DNA of 64,000 nt, taken from NCBI GenBank assembly GCA_015143295.1, contig CM026556.1, positions 17,980,547-18,044,546 on the forward strand, in the 5' to 3' direction. The position numbers and the translations under genes are program-made. The notes beneath the pieces are model-generated. The model was given only the letters and a program-made list of their open reading frames with translations. It ran no database searches and was not told the DNA's origin. Of the stretch, positions 25,216-38,500 are shown piece by piece. The DNA is from Tetracentron sinense (Eukaryota; Streptophyta; Magnoliopsida; Trochodendrales; Trochodendraceae). Numbering within the stretch: the first letter of the stretch is position 1; each line of letters opens with the position of its first letter.

Positions 25216-28200
25216 TTTTGACACAGCCTAAGTTTGGGAATTTTTTTCGATGGAATCTTTTCGATTGAATCTGAGGTCGTTTGTCCGATTTGAGTCCCGA
25301 GTCGTCCATAATCCATACTTAGTAACTATACTTTGGCCAAATCCTACAAACCCGTACCAAATCCAAACCGGGGGTCGGATTTTGAAGTTGTTTCTTCTAA
25401 TGTGTGTATTTTGACCCAACCTAAGTGTGAGAATTCGTTTCGATGGAATCCGAAGTCGTTTCCCCAATTTGGGCCTTGAGAGGCCCGAAAACCATACTTA
25501 GAAAGTAGTCGTCCTAAACATGCAAACGCGCACCAAATCTAAACTGGGGATTGGATTTCGAAGCCATTTATTCTAACACATGCATATCGACCCAACCTAA
25601 GTGTGGGAATTTGTGTCGATGGAATCCGAGCCCATTTGCCCGATTTGGGCACCGAGAGGCCCAAAATCCATAATTAGAAAGTATACTTTGGCATAAACAT
25701 ACAACCGCACACCAAATCCAAACCGAGATCGGAACTCGTTGTTGTTTCCTCTAACGCGTGTATTTCGACACAACTTAAGTTTGAGAATTTTTTTTGATTG
25801 AATCTGAGGTCGTTAGTATGATTTAGTCACTGAGATGCCAAAATCCATACTTAGAAAGTATACTTCGGCCTAAACCTATAAATGCACAACAAATCCAAAC
25901 CGGGGGTAGAATTTCGATGTCGTTTCTCTTAACACGATGATGTCGACCCAGCCTAAGTGAGGGAATTTTTCGTTTCGTTGGAATCCGAAGCCGTTTGCCA
26001 AATTCGGGCGCTTAGAAAAAAAGTCCATACTTATAAAGTATACTTAGGCCTAAACCTATAAACGCGCACCAAATCCAAACCGGGGGTCGGATTTTGATGT
26101 CGTTTCTTCTAACGAGTGTATCACGACCCAACCTATGTGTGGAAATTTCTTTCGACGGAATCCGAAGTCGTTAGTCTAATTTGGGCACCTAGAGACCAAA
26201 GTCGATACTAAGAAAGTATACTTAGGCCTGAACCTAGAAACGCGAACGAAATCTAAACCAAGGGTCAGATTTTTATGTCGTTTCTTCTTACGAGTGTATT
26301 CCGACCCAGCCTAAGTGTGGAAATTTGTTCCGATGGAATCTGAGGTCGTTTACTCTATTTGGGCACCGAGAGGCCCGAAATCCATACTTAGCAAGTATTT
26401 TTCAACCTAAACCAACAAACACGCACCAAATCCAAACCGGGGTCGGATTTCGATGTTGTTTCTTTTAACACATGTATTTCGACACAATATAAGCATGGGA
26501 ATTCATTTCGACGGAATCCGAGGTCGTTTGCACGATTTACGCACTGAGAGGCTCGAAATTCATACTTAGAAAGTATATTTCGGCCTAAACATACAAACGC
26601 GCATCATATCCAAATAGGGGTCAGATTTCGATGTTCGCATGTATTTCGACCCAACTTAAGTGTGAGAATTCGTTTAGATCAAATCCAAGGTCGTTTACCC
26701 GATTTGAGCACCGACAGGCCCGTAATCCGTACTTAGAAAGAATACTTCGGCCTATACATTCAAACGTCCACGAAATCCCAACCGAGGGTCAGATTTCAAC
26801 ATAGTTTCTTCTAACACTTGTATTTCAACCCTACATAAGTGTGGGAATTCGTTTTGATGGTATCCAAGGTCGTTAGCTGATCTTGGCACCGAGAGACCGA
26901 AATCCATGTATAGAAAGTATACTTCGGCCTAAACCTAGAAACGAGCACAAATCCAAACCAGGGTAGGATTTCGATGTCGTTCCTTTTAACGCGAGTATTC
27001 CGACCCAACCTAAGTGTGGGAACTCGTTTCGATGGAATTCGAAGTCGTTAGCCTTATTTGGGCACCTAGAGACCAAAGTCCATACTTAGAAAGTATACTT
27101 AGGCCTAAACCTAGAAACACAAACCAAATACAAATCAGGGGTCGGATTTTGATGTGGTTTCTTCTTATGAGTGTTTTCCGACCCAACCTAAATGTGGAAA
27201 ATTGTTTCGATGGAATTCGAGTTCGTTTGCCCTATTTCGGCACCGAGAGGCCCAAAATCCAAACTTAGAAAGTATACTTTGGCCTAAACCTACAAACGTG
27301 CACCAAATCCAAACCGGGGTAGGATTTTGATAGAGTTTCTTCTAACTAGTTTATTTCATTGCAACATAAGTGCGAAAATTTATTTCGAAGAAATCCAAGG
27401 TCGTTTCCCCAATTTGGGGACCGAGAGCCTGACATCCATACTTAGAAATTATACTTTGGCCTAAACATACAAATGCGCACCATATCCAAACTAGGGGTCG
27501 GATTTCGATGCTTTTTTTTCTAACGCGAATTTTTCGACGGAACCTAAGTGTTGGATTTCGTTTCGACAGAATTGGAGCCCGTTTGCCGGATTTGGGCAAC
27601 GAGAGGCCCGAAATCCATACTTAGAAAGTATACTTTGGCCTAAAAATACAAAATCGCACCAAATCCAAATCGGGGTCGGATTTCGATGTTGTTTCCTCTA
27701 GCGCACGTATTTTGACCCAACTTAAGCGTGACAATTCATTTTGACGTAATCCGAGGTCGTTAGCCCGATTAGAGCACGAGAAACCTTAATTCCATACTTA
27801 GAAAGTATACTTCGGCTTAAACTTACAAACAGACACCAAATCCAAACTGGGGGGTAAGATTTCGATGTCATTTCTTTTAACGTATGTATTTCAACCCAGC
27901 CTGAGTGTGAGAATTTGTTACGATGGAATCCGAGGTAGTTTGCCCGATTTGAGCCCCGAGCCGCCCGAAATCCGTACTTAGAAAGTACACATCGTCCTAA
28001 ACATACAAACGCGCACCAAATCCAAACCGGGGGTCGGGTTTCGATGTTATTTCCTCTAAAGCTTGTATTTCGACCCATCCTAAGTGTGAGAATTAGTTTC
28101 GATGGAATCCGAGGTTATTTTCCCTATTTGGGTACCGAGAGGCCTTAAATCCATACTTAGAAAGTATACTTCGGCCTAAACCTATAAACGCGCACCAAAT

Positions 28201-31200
28201 CCAAACTAGGGTTCGGGTTTCGATGTTGCTTCCTCTAACTCTTGTATTTTGACCCATCCAAAGTGTGAGAACTCATTTCGATGGAATCCGAGGTTGTTTG
28301 CAAGATTTGGGCACCGAATCCCAACCGGGGGTCGGAAATCTATACTTAGCATGTATACTTCGGCCTAAACCTATCAACGCGCACCAAATCCAAACCGGGG
28401 TCGGATTTCGATGTTGTTTCTTTTAACACGTGTATTTCGACTCAATCTAAGTGTGGGAATTCCTTTCGATGGAATTCGAGGTCGTTTACCCGATTTGAGC
28501 AATGACAAGCCCGAGATCCGTACTTAGAAAGTATACTTCAGCCTAAACATACAAACGCGCACCATATCCAAACAACGGTCGGATTTCGATGTTGTTTCAT
28601 CTAACAATAGTATTTCAACCCAACTTAAGTGTAAGAATCTATTTTGATGAAATCCGAGGTCGTTTGCCCGATTTGAGCACCGATAGGCCTTAAACATACA
28701 AACGTCCACCAAATCCCAACCGAGGGTTGGATTTCGATATAGTTTCTTCTAACACTTCTATTTCAACCCAACATAAGTGTGGGAATTCGTTTTGATGGTA
28801 TCCGAGGTCGTTAGCTGATCTTGGCACCGAGAGACCGAAATCCATATATAGAAAGTGTACTTCGGCCTAAACCTACAAACGAGCTCCAAATCCAAACCGG
28901 GGGTAGGATTTCGATGTCATTTCTTTTAACGTGAGTATTTCGACCCAGCCTAAGTGTGGGAATTCGTTTCGATGGAATTCGAAGTCATTAGCCTCATTTG
29001 GGCACCTAGAGACCAAAGTCCATACTTAGAAAGTATACTTAGGCCTAAACCAAGAAACACGAACCAAATACAAATCGGGGGTCGGATTTTGATGTGTTTT
29101 CTTTTTACGAGTGTATTCCGACTCAACCTAAGTGTGAAAAATTGTTTCGATGGAATTAGAGGTCGTTTGACCTATGTGGGCACCGAGAGGCCCAAAATCT
29201 ACAAACGTGCACCAAATCAAAACCGGGGTAAGATTTTGATAGAGTTTCTTCTAACAAGTTTATTTCGATGCAACCTAAGTCTGGAAATTTATTTCGAAGA
29301 AATCCAAGGTCGTTTGCCCGATTTGAGCACCAAGACGCCCGAAATCCATACTTAGAAAGTATACTTCGGCCTAAACCTACAAACGTGCACCAAATCCATA
29401 CCGGGGGTGGGATTTCGTTGCTGTTTTTTCTAACGTGTGTTTTCGACCCAACCTAAGTGTGAGAATTCGTTTCGATGGAATCCGAGGTGGTTTCCTCAAT
29501 TTGGGCACCGAGAAGCCGACCTCCATACTTAGAAAGTATACTTTGGCCTAAACATTCAAATGGGCACCATATCCAAACCGGGGGTCGGATTTCGATGCTA
29601 TTTTTTCTAACTTGAGTTTTTCAACCCAACCTAAGTGTGGGATTTCATTTTGATGGAATTGGAGCCGTTTGCCTTATTTGAGCAACGAGAGGCCCAAAAT
29701 CCATACTTAGAAAGTATACTTCGGCCTAAAGATACAAACTCTCACCAAATCCAAATCGGGGTCAGATTTCGATGTTGTTTCCTCTAATGCATGTATTTTG
29801 ACCCAACCTAAGAATGACAATTCGTTTGGATGGAATCCGAAGTCGTTTCCCCAATTTGGGCCCTGAGAGGCTCGGAAACCATACTTAGAAAGTATATTTC
29901 ATCCTAAACATACAACCGCACAACAAATCCAAACCGGGGTCGGATTTCGATGTTGTTTCCCCTAACGCGTGTATTTTGACACAACTTGAGTTTGAGAATT
30001 CGTTTTTACTGAATACGAGGTCGTTAGCCCGATTTGGGCACCGAGAGGCCAAAATCCATACTTAGAAAGTATACTTCGGCCTAAACCTATAAATGCGCAG
30101 CAAATACAAACCCGGGGTAGGATTTCGATGTCGTTTCTTTTAACGCGATTATGTCAACCTAGCCTAAGTTTGAGAATTCATTTCGTTGGAATCCGAAGTC
30201 GTTAGCCTGATTTGGGCGCTTAGAAACCAAAGTCTATACTTAGAAAGTATACTTAGGCCTAAACCTACAAACGCACACAAAATCCAAACCGGGGGTCGGA
30301 TTTTGTTGTCATTTCTTCTAATGAGTGTATCACGACCCAACCTATGTGTGGAAATTTCTTTCGATGGAATCCAAAGTCGTTAGTCTGATTTGGGTACCTA
30401 GAGACCAAAGTCGATACTAAGAAAATATAGTTAGGCCTAAACATATAAATGCGAACCAAATCCAAACAAAGAGTCAGATTTTGATGTCGTTTCCTCTTAT
30501 GAGTGTATTCCGACCCAACCTAAGGGTAGAAATTTGTTTTGATGGAATCAGACGTCGTTTGCTCTATTTGGGCACCGAGAGGCCCGAAATCCTTACTGGG
30601 CAAGTATACTTCAGCCTAAACCTACAAACGCGCACCAAATCCAAACTGGGGTTGGATTTCGATGTTGTTTCCTCCAATGCCTGTATTTCAACCCAACTTA
30701 AGTGTGAGAATTTGTTTTGATGAAATCCGAGGTCGTTTACCCGATTTGAGCACCGACAGGCCCGAAATCCGTACATCGAAAGTATACTTCGGTCTCAACA
30801 TACAAACGTCCACCAAGTCCCAACCGGGGGTTGGATTTCGATATAGTTTCTTCTAACACTTGTATTTTGACCCAACATAAGTGTGGGAATTCGTTTTGAT
30901 GGTATTCGAGGTCGTTAGCTGATCTTGGCACCGAGAGACCGAAATACATATATAGAAAGTGTACTTCGGCCTAAACCTACAAACGAGCACCAAATCCAAA
31001 CCGGGAGTAGGATTTCGATGTAGTTTCTTTTAACATGAGTATTTTTTCACAGCTTAAGTTTGGGAATTCGTTTCGATGGAATTCGAAGTCGTTAGCCTCA
31101 TTTGGGCACCTAGAGACCAAAGTCCATACTTAGAAAGTATACTTAGGCCCAAACCCAGAAACGTGAACCAAATACAAATCGAGGGTCGGATTTTCACCCA

Positions 31201-31900
31201 ACCTAAGTGTGGGATTTCGTTTTGACGGAATTGGTGCCTGTTTGCTTGATTTGAGCAACGAGAGGCCCGAAATCCATACTTAGAAACTATACTTCGGCCT
31301 AAACATACAAACTCGCACCAAATTGAAATCGGGGTCGGATTTCGATGTTGTTTCATCTAACGCATGTATTTTGACCCAACTTAAGCATGACAATTCATTT
31401 TGACGGAATCAAAGGTCGTTTGCCAGATTTGAGCACGAGAAACCTGAATTCCATACTTAAAAGTATATTTCGGCCTAAACATACAAACGGACACGAAATC
31501 CAAAACGGGGGTAAGATTTCAATGTTGTTTCTTTTAACACATGTATTTGGACCCAGCCTAAGTGTGAGAATTCGTTTCGATGGAATCCGAGGTCGTTTGC
31601 CCGATTTGAGCCCCGAGACGCTCGAAATCGATACTTTGAAAGTATACATCATCCTAAACATACAAACGCGAGCCAAATCCAAATCGGGGGTCGATGTTGT
31701 TTCCTCTAAAGCTTGTATTTCAACCCATCCTAAGTGTGAGAATTCGTTTCAATGGAATCGAAGGTTCTCTGCCCTATTTGGGTTTCGAGAGGCCTGAAAT
31801 CCATACTTAGAAAGTATACTTCGGCCTAAAACTACAAACGTGCACCAAATCCAAACCAGGGGTCTGGTTTAGATGTTGTTTCCTCTAACTCTTATATTTC

Positions 31901-33474
31901 GACCCATCTTAAGTGTGAGAATTCGTTTCAATGGAATTCGAGGTTGTTTGCCCGATTTGGGCACCGAGAGGTGCGAAATCCATAACTAGAAAGTATACTT
32001 CGGCCTAAACCTATAAACGCGCACCAAATCCATACCAGAGGTCAGATTTCGATGCCGTTTCTTCTAATGCGTGTATATTGACCCAAACTAAGTGTGAGAA
32101 TTCGTTTCGATGGAATCTGTGGTCGTTTCCTCAATTTGGGCACCAAGAGGCCGACATCCATGCTTAGAAAGTATACTTCGGCTTAAACATACAAACATGC
32201 ATCATATCCAAACCTGGGGCCAGATTTTGATGCTGTTTTTCCTAACGCAAGTTCTAAACATAGAAACGCGAACCAAATCTAAACCAAGGGTCGGATTTTG
32301 ATGTCGTTTCTTCTTACAAGTGTATTCCGACCCAACCTAAGTGTGGAAAAATTTGTTTCGATAGAATCCGAGGTCGTTTGCTCTATTTGGGCACCAAGAG
32401 GCCCAAAATCCGTACTTAGCAAGTATAATTCAGCCTAAACCTAAAAACGCGCACCAAATCCAAACCGGGGTCGGATTTCGATGTTGTTTCTTTTAACACA
32501 TGTATTTGGACTCAATCTAAGTGTGAGAATTCATTTCGATGGAATCCGAGGTCATTTGCATGATTTAGGCATTGGGAGGCCCGAAATTCATACTTAGAAA
32601 GTGTACTTCGGCCTAAACATACAAACGCGCACCAAATCCAAACTAGGGGTCTGGTTTCGATGTTGTTTCCTTTAACTCTTATATTTCGACCCATCTTAAG
32701 TGTGAGAATTCATTTCGATGGAATCCGAGGTTGTTCACCCAATTTGGGCACCGAGAGGTGCGAAATCCATAACTAGAAAGTATACTTCGGCCTAAACCTA
32801 CAAACGCGCACCAAATCCATACCGGAGGTCGGATTTCGATGCCGTTTCTTCTAACGCGTGTATATTGACCCAAACTAAGTGTGAGAATTCGTTTCGATGG
32901 AATCTGAGGTCGTTTCCTCAATTCGGGCACCAAGAGGCCGACATCCATACTTAGAAAATATACTTCGGCCTAAACATACAAACACGCACCATATCCAAAC
33001 CTGGGGCCAGATTTTGATGCTGATTTTCCTAACGAAAGTTCTAAATGTAGATACGCGAACCAAATCCAAACCAAGGGTCGGATTTTGATGTCGTGTCTTC
33101 TTACAAGTGTATTCCGACCCAACCTAAGTGTGGAAATTTGTTTCGATGGAATCTGAGGTCGTTTGCCCTATTTGGGCGCCAAGAGGCCCAAAATCCGTAC
33201 TCAGCAAGTATACTTCAGCCTAAACCTAAAAACGCGCACCAAATCCAAACCGGGGTCGGATTTCGATGTTGTTTCTTTTAACACATGTATTTGGACTCAA
33301 TCTAAATGTGAGAATTCATTTCGATGGAATCCGAGGTCATTTGCATGATTTAGGCATTGAGAGGCCCGAAATTCATACTTAGAAAGTATACTTCGGCCTA
33401 AACATACAAACGCGCACCATATCCAAACCGGGGTCAGATTTCGATGTTGTTTCCTCTAACGCATGTATTTCAAC
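31901..33474. repeat. Tandem duplication of a 787-bp unit (4.4 monomers)
   Basis: Copy 1 begins at 31901 and copy 2 at 32688, both with GACCCATCTTAAGTG of a class-r monomer. Each unit holds class r, a short s/e fusion, f and g. The s/e fusion is diagnostic: TTTTCCTAACG followed almost at once by AAGTTCTAAA (near 32240-32255 and 33025-33045), then class-e AACCAAGGGTCGG at 32284 and 33071 (offset 787). Both copies also share GGGGCCAGATTTTGATGC. The 0.4-monomer remainder shifts the repeat register once per unit. Confidence 0.85.
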
Positions 33475-33920
33475 CCAACTTAAGTGTGAGAATTCGTTTT
33501 GATGAAATTCGGGGTCGTTTGCCCGATTTGAGCACCGACAGGCCTGAAATCCATACATAGAAAGTATACTTCGGCCTAAACATACAAACGTCCACCAAAT
33601 CAAAACCGGGGGTAGGGTTTCGATGTCGTTTCTTTTAACACCTGTATTTTGACCCACCTAAGTGTGAGAATTTGTTACGATGGAATCCAATGTCGTTTTC
33701 CCGATTTGAGCCCCGAGACGCCCGAAATCCATACTTAGAAAGTGTACATCATCCTAAACATACAAACGCGCTCCAAATCCAAACCGGGGGTAGGATTTCG
33801 TTGTCGTTTCTTTTAACGTGAGTATTTCGACCCAGCCTAAGTGTGGGAATTCGTTTCGATTGAATTCGAAATCGTTAGCCTGATTTGGGCACCTAGAGAC
33901 CAAAGTCCTTACTTAGGTCT

Positions 33921-34871
33921 AATTCCCCCTCCCTTTGGTCTCAATGGATCAAGAGCTATCTTATCAAAGATAAGCATTTCTGGAAATTAAAGGAACCGGT
34001 GGACTGTTCTTGGTCTTGGAGAAAGCTATTACAGATGCAAAAATTGGCTCGACCTCTCATTTTCCACATCATAGGGGATGGTTCTAAGACTAATATATGG
34101 TATGACAGCTGGTTAGAGATGGGAGTTATGGATGAGCTATATAGTAACAGAATGATCTATGACTCGGGTCTTGGTTCCATGGCCCAAGTGGAAGCCTTAT
34201 TATCTAACGGGAGGTGGCAGCTTCCTCCCCCATCTTCATGGGATCCCAGTCAAGTTTGGCGTGCAGCCTCTAAAGTTCAATTACGGTTACACCCTCCTAT
34301 TTATAAAATTATTTGGAAACCTAATTCCAATGGGCTTTACTCGCTCAAATCCTCATGGAATGCATTGTGGTCCCAATCCCATCGAATAAAATGGGCTAAT
34401 ATCCTTTGGTTCCCCCTTAATATCAAGCGACACAGCTTTATCTCGTGGCTTGCGTTATCGGGAAGATTGCAAACTCAAGACAAACTAGTCAATCACTCGG
34501 TTATAACTCGATCTAGATGTTGCTTTTGCTGGAATTCCAACGAAAGCATTGAGCACCTTTATTTTGAATGCTATTTTCCCCAAGCTATCTGGAAACAAAT
34601 TCTTAGTCTGCTGCGATATAACCATCGTACAGTGTTGTCTTGGGGGGAGGAAATCCAGTGGCTAGCCCGTGAGACTTCTAAAGGAGATGTTTTGGCGTCA
34701 GTCAAGAAACTTTGTTTCAAAGCTTCTATCAATCATATCTGGCTCGAAAGAAATGCAAGAATATTCCAAAACCATATTCTTCCAATAGAGAACATCTGCC
34801 ACAAGATCAGTCGAGATACCTCCCTCGGTCTTAGAGGCCAATCCTTAGTCATTATGGATTCTCTAGAATAG
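33921..34871 (+). pseudogene. LINE ORF2 fragment: zinc-binding RT extension (zf-RVT)
   Basis: Open from the truncation point (the frame is already coding at 33933, LWSQWIKSY) to TAG at 34869-34871. The start is a truncation, not an initiator. Visible family features: the linker IWYDSWLEMG, then the region GLYSLKSSWNALW, then the zf-RVT core NIKRHSFISWLALSGRL. The zinc ligands follow in CCFCWNSNESIEHLYFEC (Cys-x2-Cys then His and Cys). In intact elements this part follows the reverse transcriptase and is thought to bind template RNA. Endonuclease and reverse-transcriptase domains are missing. A frameshift near 34870 separates it from RNase H. Confidence 0.85.
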
Positions 34872-34872
34872 A

Positions 34873-35448
34873 GATTTTTTTCATTCTTGGAACATCCCTA
34901 TCTCCTGGTCTCTCGAATGTATCAAATGGGGTTCTTGGACTCCCCCGCCGTCTGGTTTCACGATTGCAAATACCGATGGCTCATTAAGGAGTGCTGATTT
35001 TGGTACGGGAGGAATTTTCTGTAACCACTTAGGCCAGCCATGTCTCGCTTTTGATTCTTGCCAACAGATTGATTTTCTTGCCAGTTATAGAACAAGCCTT
35101 CATATTGAATTGATAGCTATAAAGAAAGCTTCTGAGAAAGCTCTTTTTTACAATGTGGAGAGACTTATAATTGTGACTGAGTCGAAAGGGGCAGTGGATA
35201 TTCTCAACAATAAGGTTGAGATGTCGTGGCAAGTTGGGTTACTGGTTGACAATATTCATGAAGATTTCTGGTCCCTTGGAGGAGTGACTATTTCTCACTC
35301 CTGGAGAGAAGCAAATAGTGCAGCTGACTTTTTAGCATCCTTTTGTAATTTGGATAATGAAGGTATCCTTAGTCCCTCTGATTTCTCAGGCCCTCTAAGG
35401 AATTTTATTAGAGAGGATGCGTTGGGGTGTAAATTTCGTAGAATGTAA
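34873..35448 (+). pseudogene. LINE ORF2 C-terminus: RNase H domain
   Basis: Read in the +1 frame relative to the preceding piece. The order is SWNIPISWSLECIKWGSW, then ANTDGSLRSADFGTGGIF, which has the first catalytic Asp in TDGS (34975). Next come HIELIAI with the catalytic Glu, VTESKGAVDIL where most relatives have an ESDS-like motif, and HSWREANSAADFLA with the final Asp. The C-terminal tail SPSDFSGPLRNF ends near GCKFRRM before TAA. RNase H would remove the RNA strand during element copying. An RNase H acquired by plant L1 elements is established in the literature. The frame is intact over ~190 codons but cut off from the rest. Confidence 0.85.
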
Positions 35449-35516
35449 TTTTAGTTTTTTTGTATGAATCTGGTCGGGGTCTGCCTAACCCCAATCTTAC
35501 GCTCCAAAAAAAAAAA

Positions 35517-38500
35517 CTCTACTTAGGCCTAAACCTAGAAACGCGAACCAAATACAAATCGGGGGTCGGATTTTGATGTGGTTTCTTCTTACGAGTGTAT
35601 TCTGACCCAACCTAAGTGTGGACAATTGTTTCGATGGAATTCGAGTTCGTTTGCCTTATTCAGGCATCGAGAGGCCCGAAATCCATACTTAGAAAGAATA
35701 TTTCGGCCTAAACCTACAAACGTGCACCAAATCCAAACCGGGGGTAGGATTTCAATAGAGTTTGTTCTAACGAGTTTATTTCGATGCAAACTAAATGCGG
35801 AAATTTATTTCGAAGAAATCCAAGGTCGTTTGCCCGATTTGAGCACCGAGACACCCGAAATCCATACTTAGAAAGTATACTTCAGCTTAAACCTACAAAC
35901 GCGCACCAAATCCATACCAAGGGCCGGATTTTGATGTCGTTTCTTCTAACACATGTATTTTGACCCAACCTAAGTGTGAGAATTCGTTTCAATGGAATCC
36001 GAGGTCGTTTACCCAATTTGGGCACCGAGAGGTCCATACTTAGAAAGTATATTTCGGCCTAAACAAACAAATGTGCACCATATCAAAACCAGGGGTCAGA
36101 TTTCGAAGCTATTTTTTCTAACGAGAGTTTTTCAACCCAACCTAAGTGTGTAATTTTGTTTTGATGGAATTGGAGCCCGTTTGCCTGATTTGGGCAACGA
36201 GAGGCCTAAAATCCATACTTAGAAAGTATACTTCAGCCTAAACATACAAACTTGCACCAAATCCAAATTGGGATCGACTTTCGATGTTGTTTCCTCTAAG
36301 ACGTGTATTTTGACCCAACTTGAGTGTGACAATTCATTTTGACAGAATCCGAGGTCGTTTGCCCAATTGGAGCATGAAAAACCTTAATTCCATATTAGAA
36401 AGTATACTTCGGCCTAAACATACAAACGGACACCAAATCCAAACCGGGGGCAAGATTTCGATGTCGTTTCTTTTAACACTTGTATTTCGACCCAGCCTAA
36501 GTGTGAGAATTCGTTACAATGGAATCCGAGGTCGTTTGCCCGATTTGAGCCCCGAGACGCCCGAAATCCATACTTAGAAAGTATACATCGTCCTAAATAT
36601 ACAAACGTGCACCAAATCCAAACCGGGGGTCGGGTTTCGATATTGCTTCCTCTAAAGCTTGTATTTCAACCCATCCTAAGTGTGAGAATTCGTTTCGATG
36701 GATTCCGAGGTTGTTTTCCATGTTTGGGTACCAAGAGGCATGAAATCCATACTTAGAAAGTATACTTCGGCCTAAACCTACAAACGCGCTACAAACCAAA
36801 CCAGGGGTCGGATTTCGATGTTGTTTCATCAAACTCTTGTCTTTTGACCCATCCTAAGTGTGAGAATTCGTTTCGATTGAATCCGAGGTTGTTTGTCATG
36901 TTTGGGTACCTAGAGGCATGAAATCCATACTTAGAAAGTATACTTAGGCCTAAACCTACAAACGCGCACCAAATCCAAACCGGGGGTCGGATTTTGATGT
37001 CGTTTCTTTTAACGAGTGTATCACAACCCAACTTATGTGTGGAAATTTCTTTCGATGGCATCCGAAGTCGTTAGTCTGATTTGGGCACCTAGAGACCAAA
37101 GTCGACACTAAGAAAGTATACTTAGGCCTAAACCTAGAAACGCGAACCAAATCCAAACCAAGGGTCGGATTTTGATGTCATTTCTTCTTATGAATGTATT
37201 CCGACCCAACCTAAATGTTGAAATTTTTTTGATGGAATCCGAGATCGTTTACTCAATTTGGCACCGAGAGGACCGAAATCCATACTTAGCAAGTATACTT
37301 CGGCCTAAACCTACAAATGTGCACCAAATCCAAACCGGGGTCGGATTTCGATGTTGCTTCTTTTAACAGGTGTATTTCAACTCAATCTAATTGTGGGAAT
37401 TCATTTCAATGACATCTGAGGTCGTTTGCACAATTTAGGCACTGAGAGGCCCGAAATTCATACTTAGAAAGTATACTTCGGCCTAAACATACAAACGCAC
37501 ACCATATCCAAACCGGGTTCGGATTTCGATGTTATTTCCTCTAACGCATGTATTTTGACCGCACTTCAGTGTGAGAATTCGTTTTGATGAAATTCGAGGT
37601 CGTTTGGCCGATTTGACCACCGACAGGCCTGAAATCCGTACTTACAAAGTATACTTCGGTCTAAACATACAAACGTCCACCAAATCCCAACTAGGGGTAG
37701 GATTTCGATATAGTTTCTTCTAACACTTGTATTTTGACCCAACAATAGTGTGGGAATTTGTTTTGATGGTATCCGAGGTAGTTAGCTGATCTTGGCACTG
37801 AGAGACTGAAATCCACATATAGAAAGTGTACTTTGGCCTAAACCTACAAACGCACACCAATTCCCAAACGGGGGTACGATTCCTATGTCGTTTATTTTAA
37901 CGCGAGTATTTCTTCCCAGCCTAAGTGTGGGAATTTGTTTCGATGGAATTCGAAGTCGTTAGCTTGATTTTGGCACCTAGAGACCAAAGTCCATACTTAG
38001 AAAAGTATACTTAGGCCTAAATCTAGAAACGCAAACACAATACAAATCAGGGATCGGATTTTGATGTGGTTTCTTCTAACGAGAGTATTCCAACCCAGCC
38101 TAAGTGGGGAAAATTGTTTGGATGGAATTCGAGGTCGTTTGCCCTATTCGGGCACCGAGAGGCCCGAAATCCATACTAAGAAAGTATACTTCGGCCTAAA
38201 CCTAAAACGTGCACCAAATCCAAACCGGGGTAGGATTTCGATAGAGTTTTTCTAACGAGTTTATTTCAATGCAAACTAAATGCGGAAATTAATTTCGAAG
38301 AAATCCAAGGTCGTTTGCCCGATTTGAGCACCGAGACGCCCAAAATCCATACTTAGAAAGTATACTTCAGCCTAAACCTACAAACACGCACCAAATCCAT
38401 ACCGAGGGTTGGATTTTGATGTCGTTTCTTCTAACGCGTATATTTCGACCCAACCTAACTGTGAGAATTCGTTTTGATGGAATCCGAGGTCGTTTCCCCA

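Larger units (their letters stand above)
21403..33918. repeat. 178-bp satellite, block 3 (about 70 monomers)
   Basis: Begins in the second half of the class-g monomer split by the LTR and ends in a class-j monomer split by the LINE at 33919. Runs in canonical order include g-h-i-j-k-l-m (21.4-22.5), o-p, s-t-u-v (23.0-23.7), q-r-s-t-u-v (23.8-24.8) and v-a-b-c-d-e-f-g-h-i-j-k (25.2-27.3) followed by m-n-o-p-q. A sharp break near 28315 joins a class-r monomer to a class-f monomer. Shortened monomers occur near 26635 (~40 bp lost), 23700 and 28690. A 787 bp duplication lies at 31.9-33.5 kb. Nothing else is embedded. Confidence 0.97.
33919..35516 (+). mobile_element. 5'-truncated L1-type LINE with RNase H and poly(A) tail
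   Basis: A 1.6 kb insertion in a class-j monomer. It holds only the 3' part of ORF2 (zinc-binding reverse-transcriptase extension and RNase H), a short 3' UTR (GGTCTGCCTAACCCC) and an 11-A tail at 35506-35516. 5' truncation with a 3' A-tail is the usual product of incomplete target-primed reverse transcription. TACTTAGG stands at both edges (33911-33918 and 35520-35527). In the intact satellite this region reads ATACTTAGAAAGTATACTTAGG, so either the short repeat is the target duplication with loss of ~9 bp, or the event deleted one dyad arm. The 3' UTR is closely related to that of the LINE at 51.6 kb, so the two are one family. Confidence 0.9.
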
